DNA from: CAVTPD01 sp963736575
GTDB taxonomy: Bacteria; Bacteroidota; Bacteroidia; Cytophagales; JAAEPT01
NCBI GenBank assembly: GCA_963736575.1
Contig: CAVTPD010000001.1
Coordinates: 2,170,001 to 2,234,000 of the forward strand
Length of the DNA stretch: 64,000 bases
Direction: 5' to 3'
This document shows positions 47,187 through 55,002 of this stretch, piece after piece; position 1 is the stretch's first letter, and every line of letters starts with the position of its first letter. Both the position numbers and the translations under genes were made by a program. The notes under the pieces were generated by a model. The model worked only from the letters and a program-made list of their open reading frames with translations, had not been told where the DNA came from and ran no database searches.

Positions 47187-48022
47187 TTGACATTAAACTT
47201 CATAAAACATTACAATCGGGACAAGGTAAAATGCGGCTTGACCTTCAATTTAAAATAGAAAAAGGCCAGTTTGTAACTTTATACGGTGAATCCGGAGCTG
47301 GAAAAACATCTACCCTGCGCATGTTAAGTGGTTTATTAAAACCCGACCAAGGCTCAATTTCAGTTAACGGAAAAGAATGGCTACATACTGAAAGGAAGAT
47401 TAATCTAACGCCACAAAATAGAAGTGTTGGTTATGTATTTCAAGATTATGCGCTTTTCCCGAATATGACGGTTTTACAGAATTTAGAATTCGCTTTAAAA
47501 AAAGGGCAAAACAAAGCAATTATTGAAGAGCTAATTTCGGTGACTGAACTAGAAGATTTCAAACACAGCAAACCCCAATTACTTTCCGGTGGACAACAAC
47601 AGCGTGTAGCTTTAGCTAGAGCATTGGTTCAACAACCCGAGATTCTATTGCTAGACGAACCGCTTTCGGCATTAGATTTTAAAATAAGAGAGAAGTTACA
47701 AAACTACATTCTTGCCGTTCACAAAAAATACGGCCTTACCACCATTTTAGTAAGTCATGATAAAGAAGAAATTATTAAACTATCTGATAAGATTTTTGAA
47801 CTTAAACAAGGAAAAATAATTTTAGCAGAAAGTCCTAGTTCATTTTTTAAGGAAATTTGTATTCCGTTAAAAGGTGAAATTATTACCAAACAAGGTAAGC
47901 TGTTAACCGTTAAAATTGGGGACAGCATTATAACTACTACTTCTGAAGAGGAAACATTAACCGTTAGGGACCAAGTTTTAATACAGTTCATTAGCAACTC
48001 GACCACTATTAAAAAGGCATAA
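47183..48022 (+). CDS. modC: Molybdate ABC transporter ATP-binding protein ModC
   Basis: 279 residues from ATG at 47183; the ATGA overlap with modB favours this over the upstream TTG at 47177. Walker A GESGAGKTS, Q loop in YVFQDYALFPNM, signature LLSGGQQQRVALARAL, Walker B EILLLDEPLSALD, and the switch His in ILVSHDKEE. The short C-terminal region (residues 215-279) replaces a full TOBE domain. It drives molybdate import with ModB. Closed by the terminator at 48038-48061. Confidence 0.93.
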   Translation: MIDIKLHKTLQSGQGKMRLDLQFKIEKGQFVTLYGESGAGKTSTLRMLSGLLKPDQGSISVNGKEWLHTERKINLTPQNRSVGYVFQDYALFPNMTVLQNLEFALKKGQNKAIIEELISVTELEDFKHSKPQLLSGGQQQRVALARALVQQPEILLLDEPLSALDFKIREKLQNYILAVHKKYGLTTILVSHDKEEIIKLSDKIFELKQGKIILAESPSSFFKEICIPLKGEIITKQGKLLTVKIGDSIITTTSEEETLTVRDQVLIQFISNSTTIKKA

Positions 48023-48032
48023 TTTGGGGCAC

Positions 48033-48061
48033 AAAAAAAGGTCGACATAAATGCCGACCTT
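48033..48061. terminator. Terminator between modC and rplT
   Basis: Stem AAGGTCG (48038-48044) with CGACCTT (48055-48061), continued by CAT/ATG past one mismatch; A run on the left and T run on the right, so it may serve both convergent operons. Confidence 0.72.
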
Positions 48062-48084
48062 CTTTCTATAGAATCTATAAAATC

Positions 48085-48429
48085 TTATTTCACTTTGTCA
48101 ACTATAGCCTTGAAAGCATCTGGATGATTGGCAGCTAGATCAGCTAATGCTTTTCTATTTACTTCAATTCCAGCTTTCTTAACTGCTCCCATAAACTGAG
48201 AGTAAGATAATCCGTATTGACGAGCACCAGCGTTAATACGCGTAATCCAAAGTCCACGAAATTCTCTTTTCTTTTGTTTTCTGTCTCTGTAAGCATACCA
48301 AAAACCTTTTTCAACGGCATTTTTAGCTACAGTCCAAACATTTTTTCTTCTTCCGAAGTAACCTTTTGCATACTGAAGAACTTTTTTTCTCTTCGCTCTT
48401 GATGCAACGGCATTTACTGATCTAGGCAT
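48085..48429 (-). CDS. rplT: 50S ribosomal protein L20
   Basis: 114 residues, full length. MPRSVNAVASRAKRKKVLQYAKGYFGRRKN at the N terminus (in part) and WITRINAGARQYGLSYSQFM in the body are diagnostic. It binds 23S rRNA early in assembly. Last gene of thrS-infC-rpmI-rplT. A hairpin of uncertain meaning lies just upstream (48447-48481). Confidence 0.97.
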   Translation of the reverse strand: MPRSVNAVASRAKRKKVLQYAKGYFGRRKNVWTVAKNAVEKGFWYAYRDRKQKKREFRGLWITRINAGARQYGLSYSQFMGAVKKAGIEVNRKALADLAANHPDAFKAIVDKVK

Positions 48430-48446
48430 AATTTTAGTTTTTTTGT

Positions 48447-48481
48447 GTTTGGTGGCGTTTATTAGCGCTTATTTACCAAAC
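48447..48481 (-). promoter_or_regulatory. Hairpin in the rpmI-rplT gap
   Basis: GTTTGGT (48447-48453) pairs with ACCAAAC (48475-48481), with a short GCG/CGC inner dyad. Location just before rplT fits an L20 autoregulatory leader; the match is by position only and no known L20-leader structure was confirmed. Confidence 0.3.
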
Positions 48482-48523
48482 CCACGGTTAAACAATTAGT
48501 TTTTGAAACCTTCATCCGATGGA

Positions 48524-48718
48524 TTATAGATTCAACATAGCCTTGATATTATTCATATCAGACTCGTGAACTAATCCGGAATGCGTTAAGTTTCTTTTTT
48601 GTTTCGTCCCCTTTTTTGTTAGGATGTGGCTTTTGAAAGCGTGCTTTCTTTTAATTTTACCAGAACCGGTAACCTTAAAACGCTTTTTTGCCCCAGACTT
48701 AGTTTTAACTTTAGGCAT
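48524..48718 (-). CDS. rpmI: 50S ribosomal protein L35
   Basis: 64 residues, full length and very basic. MPKVKTKSGAKKRFKVTGSG and KIKRKHAFKSHILTKK are diagnostic of L35. It lies between infC (32 bases) and rplT (94 bases) in the conserved order. Confidence 0.97.
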   Translation of the reverse strand: MPKVKTKSGAKKRFKVTGSGKIKRKHAFKSHILTKKGTKQKRNLTHSGLVHESDMNNIKAMLNL

Positions 48719-48749
48719 TATTATATATTTATTAAATTGAACTACTTGG

Positions 48750-49310
48750 TTATTTCTTCTTCCCTTGCGGCTTAGCCGTTAAGAAAAGAATCATTCTTTT
48801 ACCTTCCATTTTAGGCAATTGTTCTACTTTACCAAACTCGTCAAGAGCTTCAGCAAACCTAAGAAGCAATAACTCACCTCTTTCTTTGTAAACAATTGTT
48901 CTACCGGCAAAATGCACGTATGCTTTTACTTTCGATCCTTCTTTTAAGAAGTTTTCAGCATGTTTCAGCTTAAACTGGAAATCATGATCGTCAGTATTCG
49001 GTCCGAAACGAATTTCTTTAATAACCGTTTTCTGAGCTTTCGCTTTGATTTCCTTCTGCTTTTTCTTGTGTTCATACTTAAACTTAGAATAGTCCGTAAT
49101 CTTACAAACAGGAGGCTCTGCTTTTGCTGAAATCTCTACAAGGTCTAAACCCTTCTCTTTAGCGATATCTAACGCTTCTTGAAAACTAAAAATCCCTGGC
49201 TCAATGTCTTCACCAACAAGCCTCACTTGAGGGGCTCTGATCTTCTCGTTTACTTTAAAAGGTTCTTCTTCTCTACCTCTTCTCGGTTTGAAATATCTCT
49301 TTGCGATAAT
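48750..49310 (-). CDS. infC: Translation initiation factor IF-3, probable AUU start
   Basis: Core sequence VNEKIRAPQVRLVGEDIEPG and later KEIRFGPNTDDHDFQFKLKHAENFL, ending GKVEQLPKMEGKRMILFL, is IF-3. The ATG-, GTG- or TTG-initiated frame would begin only at the internal GTG (49226), after the conserved NEKIR motif. The frame is open further up to ATT at 49310, giving IAKRYFKPRRGREEEP and 186 residues, the normal length. AUU is the known start in enterobacterial infC, where it supports autoregulation. I therefore chose ATT; this is inferred, not proven. Confidence 0.85.
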   Translation of the reverse strand: MIAKRYFKPRRGREEEPFKVNEKIRAPQVRLVGEDIEPGIFSFQEALDIAKEKGLDLVEISAKAEPPVCKITDYSKFKYEHKKKQKEIKAKAQKTVIKEIRFGPNTDDHDFQFKLKHAENFLKEGSKVKAYVHFAGRTIVYKERGELLLLRFAEALDEFGKVEQLPKMEGKRMILFLTAKPQGKKK

Positions 49311-49375
49311 TATTAATATTTAGTTGACACTAAAATAAGACTGCAAAAATGCTAATTTTTTTTGACAATCAAGTA

Positions 49376-51331
49376 CTAAGCTTCAATTTCTTGCTGAATA
49401 ACTGTGTTTATGTGGGTAATAAACGCTTCAACCTTCATATTTCCGACATCACCTTCGCCATGTCTTCGTACTGAAACGGCACTTTCTTCCATTTCCTTCT
49501 CGCCTACAATAAGCATAAAAGGGATTTTTTTCATTTCTGCGTCACGGATCTTTCGTCCGATTTTTTCATCTCTATGGTCTACCTCACCGCTTATTCCTGC
49601 AACTTGTAGGTCTGCAAAAATCTGATTGGCATATTCGTGGTATTTTTCAGAAATAGGTAAAATTGCTACCTGTTCTGGAGATAACCAAAGTGGGAAATTA
49701 CCCCCTGTATGCTCAATAAGAATGGCAATAAATCTTTCCAAAGAACCAAAAGGTGCTCTGTGAATCATTACCGGACGGTGTTTCTGATTGTCTGCGCCAG
49801 TGAATTCTAGCTCAAATCGTTGTGGTAACTGGTAATCTACTTGAATAGTTCCCAATTGCCATTTTCTACCCAAAGCATCTTTTACCATAAAATCTAACTT
49901 AGGGCCGTAGAAAGCGGCTTCTCCTAATTCAGTTACGGTACTTAATCCTTTTTCTGCCGAAGCTTCAATAATTGCCTGTTCAGCTTTGCTCCAATCTTCG
50001 TCGGAACCAAAATACTTTGTTTTATTTTCGGGATCTCTTAAAGAGATTTGTGCCGTGTAACCTTGAAAACCAAATACTTTAAATACATAAAGTACCAAGT
50101 CAATTACTTTTAAAAATTCGTCTTTTACTTGGTCTGGTCTACAGAAAATATGCGCATCATCTTGCGTAAATCCTCTTACACGGGTTAAACCATGCAATTC
50201 ACCGTGTTGTTCGTAACGGTAAACAGTACCAAATTCGGCATACCTAATTGGTAGTTCTTTATAGGAATGCGGGCGGCTTTTATAAATTTCGCAATGATGC
50301 GGACAGTTCATTGGTTTTAACAAGAACTCTTCTTTCTCTTCCTGTCCTTCTTGGTGCGGTGCAAATATAGGCTGAAAAGAGTCTTTACCGTACTTTTCGT
50401 AATGACCAGAAGTGATGTACAACTGCTTATTACCAATATGTGGCGTAACTACCGGAAGGTAACCTGCTTTTAACTGCGCTTTCTTTAAGAATTGCTCTAG
50501 CTTTTCTCTTAGCATGGCACCTTTGGGCAACCACAACGGAAGACCTAAACCTACTTTTTCGGAAAAAGTAAACAAGTCTAACTCTCTACCTAGTTTACGA
50601 TGATCACGTTTTTTGGCTTCTTCTAAAAGCTCTAAATGCTCTTTTAACTCTTTCTGTTTAGGGAAGGTTACACCGTAAATACGCGTTAATTGTTTTCTGC
50701 TTTCGTCACCTCTCCAATAAGCACCCGCAACATTTAATAACTTAACGGCTTTAATAAAACCTGTATTTGGAATATGAGGTCCTCTACATAAATCGGTAAA
50801 CCCTCCTTGGTGGTAGAATGTAATTTTACCGTCTTCTAAATCTTGCAGAAGTTCTAATTTATATTCGTCGCCTTTCTTTTCAAAATACTCCAGCGCTTCC
50901 GCTTTAGATATTTCCTGACGTTGGTATTCGTTTTTAAGCTTGGCTAACTCTAGCATTTTATCTTCAACAGCTTTTAAACTATCTGCCGAAAACTCTACTT
51001 CGTCACCAAAATCAACATCGTAATAAAATCCCTGATCTATTGCGGGACCGATTCCTAACTTAACACCTGGATAAAGGGCTTCAAGAGCTTCTGCCATAAG
51101 GTGAGCTGAAGAATGCCAAAAAGTACTTTTTCCGTCGTCGTCATTCCAGGTTAGTAATGTAACCGAAGCATCTTGATGAATTGGCCTGGTTGAATCCCAA
51201 ACTACGCCATCTACTTCTGCCGCCAAAACATTTCTAGCTAAACCTTCGCTAATGCTTTGTGCTACTTCAAAACTTGTAACGCCATCATTATACTCTCTCA
51301 CCGATCCATCCGGCAGCGTTATCTTTACCAT
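49376..51331 (-). CDS. thrS: Threonyl-tRNA synthetase
   Basis: 651 residues, full length class II enzyme. It has an N-terminal TGS domain (VKITLPDGSVREY), the editing domain (HSSAHLMAEALE, HHGG-type sequence HQGGFTDLCRGPH), motif 2 LPIRYAEFGTVYRYE and motif 3 in ...PVMIHRAPFGSLERFIAIL, then an anticodon-binding domain. Heads thrS-infC-rpmI-rplT. Its start overlaps by seven bases the stop of the TPR lipoprotein gene upstream, so the operon may be longer. Confidence 0.97.
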   Translation of the reverse strand: MVKITLPDGSVREYNDGVTSFEVAQSISEGLARNVLAAEVDGVVWDSTRPIHQDASVTLLTWNDDDGKSTFWHSSAHLMAEALEALYPGVKLGIGPAIDQGFYYDVDFGDEVEFSADSLKAVEDKMLELAKLKNEYQRQEISKAEALEYFEKKGDEYKLELLQDLEDGKITFYHQGGFTDLCRGPHIPNTGFIKAVKLLNVAGAYWRGDESRKQLTRIYGVTFPKQKELKEHLELLEEAKKRDHRKLGRELDLFTFSEKVGLGLPLWLPKGAMLREKLEQFLKKAQLKAGYLPVVTPHIGNKQLYITSGHYEKYGKDSFQPIFAPHQEGQEEKEEFLLKPMNCPHHCEIYKSRPHSYKELPIRYAEFGTVYRYEQHGELHGLTRVRGFTQDDAHIFCRPDQVKDEFLKVIDLVLYVFKVFGFQGYTAQISLRDPENKTKYFGSDEDWSKAEQAIIEASAEKGLSTVTELGEAAFYGPKLDFMVKDALGRKWQLGTIQVDYQLPQRFELEFTGADNQKHRPVMIHRAPFGSLERFIAILIEHTGGNFPLWLSPEQVAILPISEKYHEYANQIFADLQVAGISGEVDHRDEKIGRKIRDAEMKKIPFMLIVGEKEMEESAVSVRRHGEGDVGNMKVEAFITHINTVIQQEIEA

Positions 51332-52461
51332 ACCTTAAATAATTTATTTTTTGTTGTATCTTTTTTCACTTTGTCTGCAGCTTTCTGCTCTACAAAATTA
51401 GAAGATTTAGTTAAACTGTCTTGTTGAGCCAAATATATTTGCCTTCTCCTTCTTGCAATTTTACTTAATTGCTCCTGTACATAGGTTTGTGTAGAATCCA
51501 TTTGCAAGGAATAGTTATAATACTGTTCTGATTTACTGTTTATATAACGGGCGTAATATACATCTCCCATTAAAGTAAAATAATCTTTATTTGCAGAAAA
51601 TGTAGCTGAATCTAAGTCTTCGGAAAATGTTGTTGCGGTATAGCGTTGCCCTTTATCTATATAAAAATCTACCAGTTCTTTGGCTATATCTAAACGGGTT
51701 GAATCCGTTGAAAAAGCTTTCTTCATCCAAAGCTCATACTCTTGATAGTCCCCTTTTTGTTTTTGGGTTTGTGCATATTGAAGAACCAAATCAGGATCGT
51801 CTGGACTTTTTTCTAAGGCAATATCTAAATAATTTTTTGCGGTATCTATTCTATTTGTTTTTACTAGAACCTTAATTAAATGTCCAAAAACCTCTTCGTC
51901 GTAACCTTGTTCTGTAGCGGCTTTTTTTAGGTAAAAAATGGCGTCTAAGGTATCCGAAACATTTAAATAATTCATCCCGATTAAAAAATCTAACCTTGGA
52001 TAATCTGGAGCTATATTTTTAATCCTTTTAGTGTATAAATCTGCCTGAATGGTATTGTTTAGTTGGTTGTGGGCAAAAACCATTTTCTCATACAGCTCTA
52101 GTTCTTTTTCACCGCCTTCTCTGGCTTTTTCTCCAAACTCTATCGCTTTTTTATAGTTTTTCTTTTCGTATTCTATAAAACACTTTAGTTTTAAATATTC
52201 TACGTTTGAAGAATCTAACAGCAAGCTTTGATTAATGGCCAAATTAGCCTCGTCTACTTTTTTCTGCTCTAACAAAAATCTGGATTTCAGAAAATACAAG
52301 TATGGATTATCTTCATCGTCCTCAATTTCTTCATTAATATAACCTAGGTAATTCTCTTGGTATTTCCCCTCTGAAAAAGGGTGGATTTTCATAGATGTTC
52401 TAGTGAAATAATCACAAGAAGTTAGTAAACACACCAAAACTATAAAGATTATATTCTTCAT
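51325..52461 (-). CDS. TPR-repeat lipoprotein
   Basis: 378 residues. Lipobox LLTSC with Cys at residue 16, then about seven TPR motifs (for instance NPYLYFLKSRFLLEQKKVDEANLAI and NVEYLKLKCFIEYEKKNYKKAIEFGEKA in part). The C terminus is charged and basic. TPR scaffolds of this kind sit in the periplasmic or outer membrane side and assist complex assembly; no partner is evident, though it follows a DUF5686 outer-membrane gene with a TAATG overlap, so the two may work together. Confidence 0.75.
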   Translation of the reverse strand: MKNIIFIVLVCLLTSCDYFTRTSMKIHPFSEGKYQENYLGYINEEIEDDEDNPYLYFLKSRFLLEQKKVDEANLAINQSLLLDSSNVEYLKLKCFIEYEKKNYKKAIEFGEKAREGGEKELELYEKMVFAHNQLNNTIQADLYTKRIKNIAPDYPRLDFLIGMNYLNVSDTLDAIFYLKKAATEQGYDEEVFGHLIKVLVKTNRIDTAKNYLDIALEKSPDDPDLVLQYAQTQKQKGDYQEYELWMKKAFSTDSTRLDIAKELVDFYIDKGQRYTATTFSEDLDSATFSANKDYFTLMGDVYYARYINSKSEQYYNYSLQMDSTQTYVQEQLSKIARRRRQIYLAQQDSLTKSSNFVEQKAADKVKKDTTKNKLFKVW

Positions 52462-54947
52462 TATAAACTAAACTGTGCTCCAAATAGAATCCTCCATTCA
52501 CTTACATTTTCTCTATCTAAATAGGTTAGACGATGAAACATTTGAATTCTAATTATCTTGAAAATATTTTCAATCCCATAACCTACTTCAGCGTATGGAT
52601 CTGATGTAAACGGTTGAAATTCCGTATACCCAGCAGGCACTAAGTTATAATTATCTGCTGTAACTGATCCCCAAAGAATGTTAAAGTTAGTAACTACCCT
52701 CCATTTTAATTTAGCTATTAAGGGAATTCTGTTCATTATAAACCCATTAAAATGGTGTTCATGCCTAACGGATACATATTGATCTGAAACGAATTCAAAA
52801 AAGTTCATTAAGTTATAAGAGTCTTCGCTATAGAAGAAATACTGATTACCCAAATGTACTTTTAATAATGGGTATGGTAGTGTGTTAAAAACTTTACCCG
52901 CTGAAACATTGTATCGGGTTTGCCCCCATGCATTTAAACCAATACTTTGAGAAATGGCTATATCTAATTTATGGTATTCAAAATCACCGTCTAAAAAGGT
53001 GTTTCCATAGGTATACTGAACATCTAATTCTGGGTATTTAGCCGAACCAAATGATACTCTATCATTTCCCTTTTGTACAAAGCGTTCATTTTTAGAAAAA
53101 TGAGAATTAAATATGACTTCAGTAGTAGCTAAATTGTTGGCAATAACTGTATTGTTGGGGTGATCTTTGTAATAACCAAAATTAAAGGTTGATGCTGGGT
53201 TAAAATCCCAAGTACGCATGGTTACTTTCTGAGAATAAAAACTATTGACTTGCCTAAAAGCATATACTTGATTAATGGTATTATAATACCCACCAATTAC
53301 GTTACCCCAACGAGTAGTAGCTTTAAATAACGCATTACCAGAGCCTATGTTTTGGTCTGTTACACCCAACTGTTCTAAATCATATTTTCTTGAAAAGCCA
53401 ACCTCTGTCCAACGTACCCGGTCTAACATTAAGCGAACACCTATTCCATACTTCCATATTTCATCACCGGTTCCGTAAGCAGCATATCCTTTTAATTCAA
53501 TTTTTTTACTGAAGTGTCTATTGGTTCTCATTCCTAACCTTAAACGGTGTTCTTCTACCTTATTATAGGCGTATAGAGATAGTATTCTACCAAAATCAAC
53601 TTTCCCAAATGTTTTATAACCATAAAAAAGAAGGTCTAATACATCTACATAGGTTTTAATGGTTGGTGTATTATTTAAGTCTTCTATGATTTTAGCTGAT
53701 TCTAATTTCTGTTTACTTAATGTATCGTGGCGATTTTCCTTCCAATATTCCTCGTTTTTTTCATTAGCGTCTTCGGCCAATTCCATTTGAACATTATAAA
53801 ACTTTCTGTCTTTTGGTTGGTTTACTATTACACTGTCGTTGGTAGAATAAACCTTCATTATCATACTAGGGAGGTTTTTGCCAATATCGGTAAGATCTAC
53901 AAAGACATTTGTTTTATATTCTAACCATGGCCCCGCTTCTGTCTTTCTCCATGTTCTATCAATTCTAACTTCTTCAATAAAATTTAAGTTGGCTTCATTG
54001 GGTATTCTAACATTCATTTTTTTAAGGGCATAATCTTCATCTGTAATGTAGATATGTCCCCAAAAAGCTAAATCTTGTTCTCTCTTCGGCTTAATTTCTA
54101 ATTGATAACATGTGTAACCGTCAATTTCAACGGTGTCTTCTAAAATGTAATGGTAATTAGCTTTCCACCCGTCTGAAATGGGTGAAAGAAACTGTTTGTC
54201 AAAAAGGTCTACGGCATTTTCGTAAAAATTCACCCGCATAAAAGTTCCGCCCAAAAGTTGGGACATAAAACTTTCATCACGAACACCAATACCACTTACT
54301 TTAGAGGCTTTCACGTATTCTCTCTGCAATTGAGGATCTCTTCGGTAATAAAAGTCGGATATGTTTTCAGAAATAAAAACGGGTAATACTTCATTACCAT
54401 ATTCGTCTATAACTGTGGTTGACTGTTCTAAAGTTTCCCCAATGTTTTTTGTTACTTTTTGGTTTTTAAACTCTTCGCTAATGTTATCTACATCTAATTC
54501 GTTTCTTAAATACAATTCGTATTGATAGGACTCTAATGCTCTAGAATCATTCTGAGATTTGTGTTTCATCACATTCCTCATAATAGCATAAGATGGATTT
54601 TCTGGTGCCACAATTTCTACAGCATCCATTACAATGTCATTAGAAACCATTAAAAAATTAATGGTTTGTACATTCTCATCTGTAAGCGGAAGCGTTAAAG
54701 GTTTCATACCAAAACAAGTAGCCCGTAAAGAATCATCGGAAGTTGATAATTCTATGGTATAATTTCCGTCAAAATCGGTTTGTGCTTTTTTAGAAGTACC
54801 AGGTACCTCTACTACAATAAAAGGAAGGGTTTCATCTGCAATTTTGTCTTTTACCACACCGCTAACCGTAATGCTTTGCGCCCAAGTAGTGAAAACTAAG
54901 AGCGTGAAAAATAAATAAAGAGTAAGCTTTGGTAATGCTAGTTTAAT
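52461..54947 (-). CDS. DUF5686 outer-membrane protein with carboxypeptidase-regulatory-like N terminus; start uncertain
   Basis: About 828 residues. Behind a signal peptide (ending TTWAQS) comes a carboxypeptidase-regulatory-like beta domain (SGVVKDKIADETLPFIVVEV...GTSKKAQTDFDGNYTI), a DUF5686 region, and a C-terminal beta barrel ending in GAQFSL. The family is specific to Bacteroidota; function is unknown. No ATG, GTG or TTG occurs in frame before the GTG at 54857, which lies behind the signal peptide. An ATT at 54947 followed by KLALPKLTLYLFF would give a perfect signal; I used it as the best guess. Confidence 0.75.
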   Translation of the reverse strand: MKLALPKLTLYLFFTLLVFTTWAQSITVSGVVKDKIADETLPFIVVEVPGTSKKAQTDFDGNYTIELSTSDDSLRATCFGMKPLTLPLTDENVQTINFLMVSNDIVMDAVEIVAPENPSYAIMRNVMKHKSQNDSRALESYQYELYLRNELDVDNISEEFKNQKVTKNIGETLEQSTTVIDEYGNEVLPVFISENISDFYYRRDPQLQREYVKASKVSGIGVRDESFMSQLLGGTFMRVNFYENAVDLFDKQFLSPISDGWKANYHYILEDTVEIDGYTCYQLEIKPKREQDLAFWGHIYITDEDYALKKMNVRIPNEANLNFIEEVRIDRTWRKTEAGPWLEYKTNVFVDLTDIGKNLPSMIMKVYSTNDSVIVNQPKDRKFYNVQMELAEDANEKNEEYWKENRHDTLSKQKLESAKIIEDLNNTPTIKTYVDVLDLLFYGYKTFGKVDFGRILSLYAYNKVEEHRLRLGMRTNRHFSKKIELKGYAAYGTGDEIWKYGIGVRLMLDRVRWTEVGFSRKYDLEQLGVTDQNIGSGNALFKATTRWGNVIGGYYNTINQVYAFRQVNSFYSQKVTMRTWDFNPASTFNFGYYKDHPNNTVIANNLATTEVIFNSHFSKNERFVQKGNDRVSFGSAKYPELDVQYTYGNTFLDGDFEYHKLDIAISQSIGLNAWGQTRYNVSAGKVFNTLPYPLLKVHLGNQYFFYSEDSYNLMNFFEFVSDQYVSVRHEHHFNGFIMNRIPLIAKLKWRVVTNFNILWGSVTADNYNLVPAGYTEFQPFTSDPYAEVGYGIENIFKIIRIQMFHRLTYLDRENVSEWRILFGAQFSL

Positions 54948-55002
54948 ATTGGTAGCGTTTAATGAACCTAAAATAGTCCTTTTTAAGATATAATAAGATC
55001 TG

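Noticed and set aside
51331..51345. T-box or other riboswitch upstream of thrS
   Set aside because: There is no leader: the upstream gene overlaps the thrS start.
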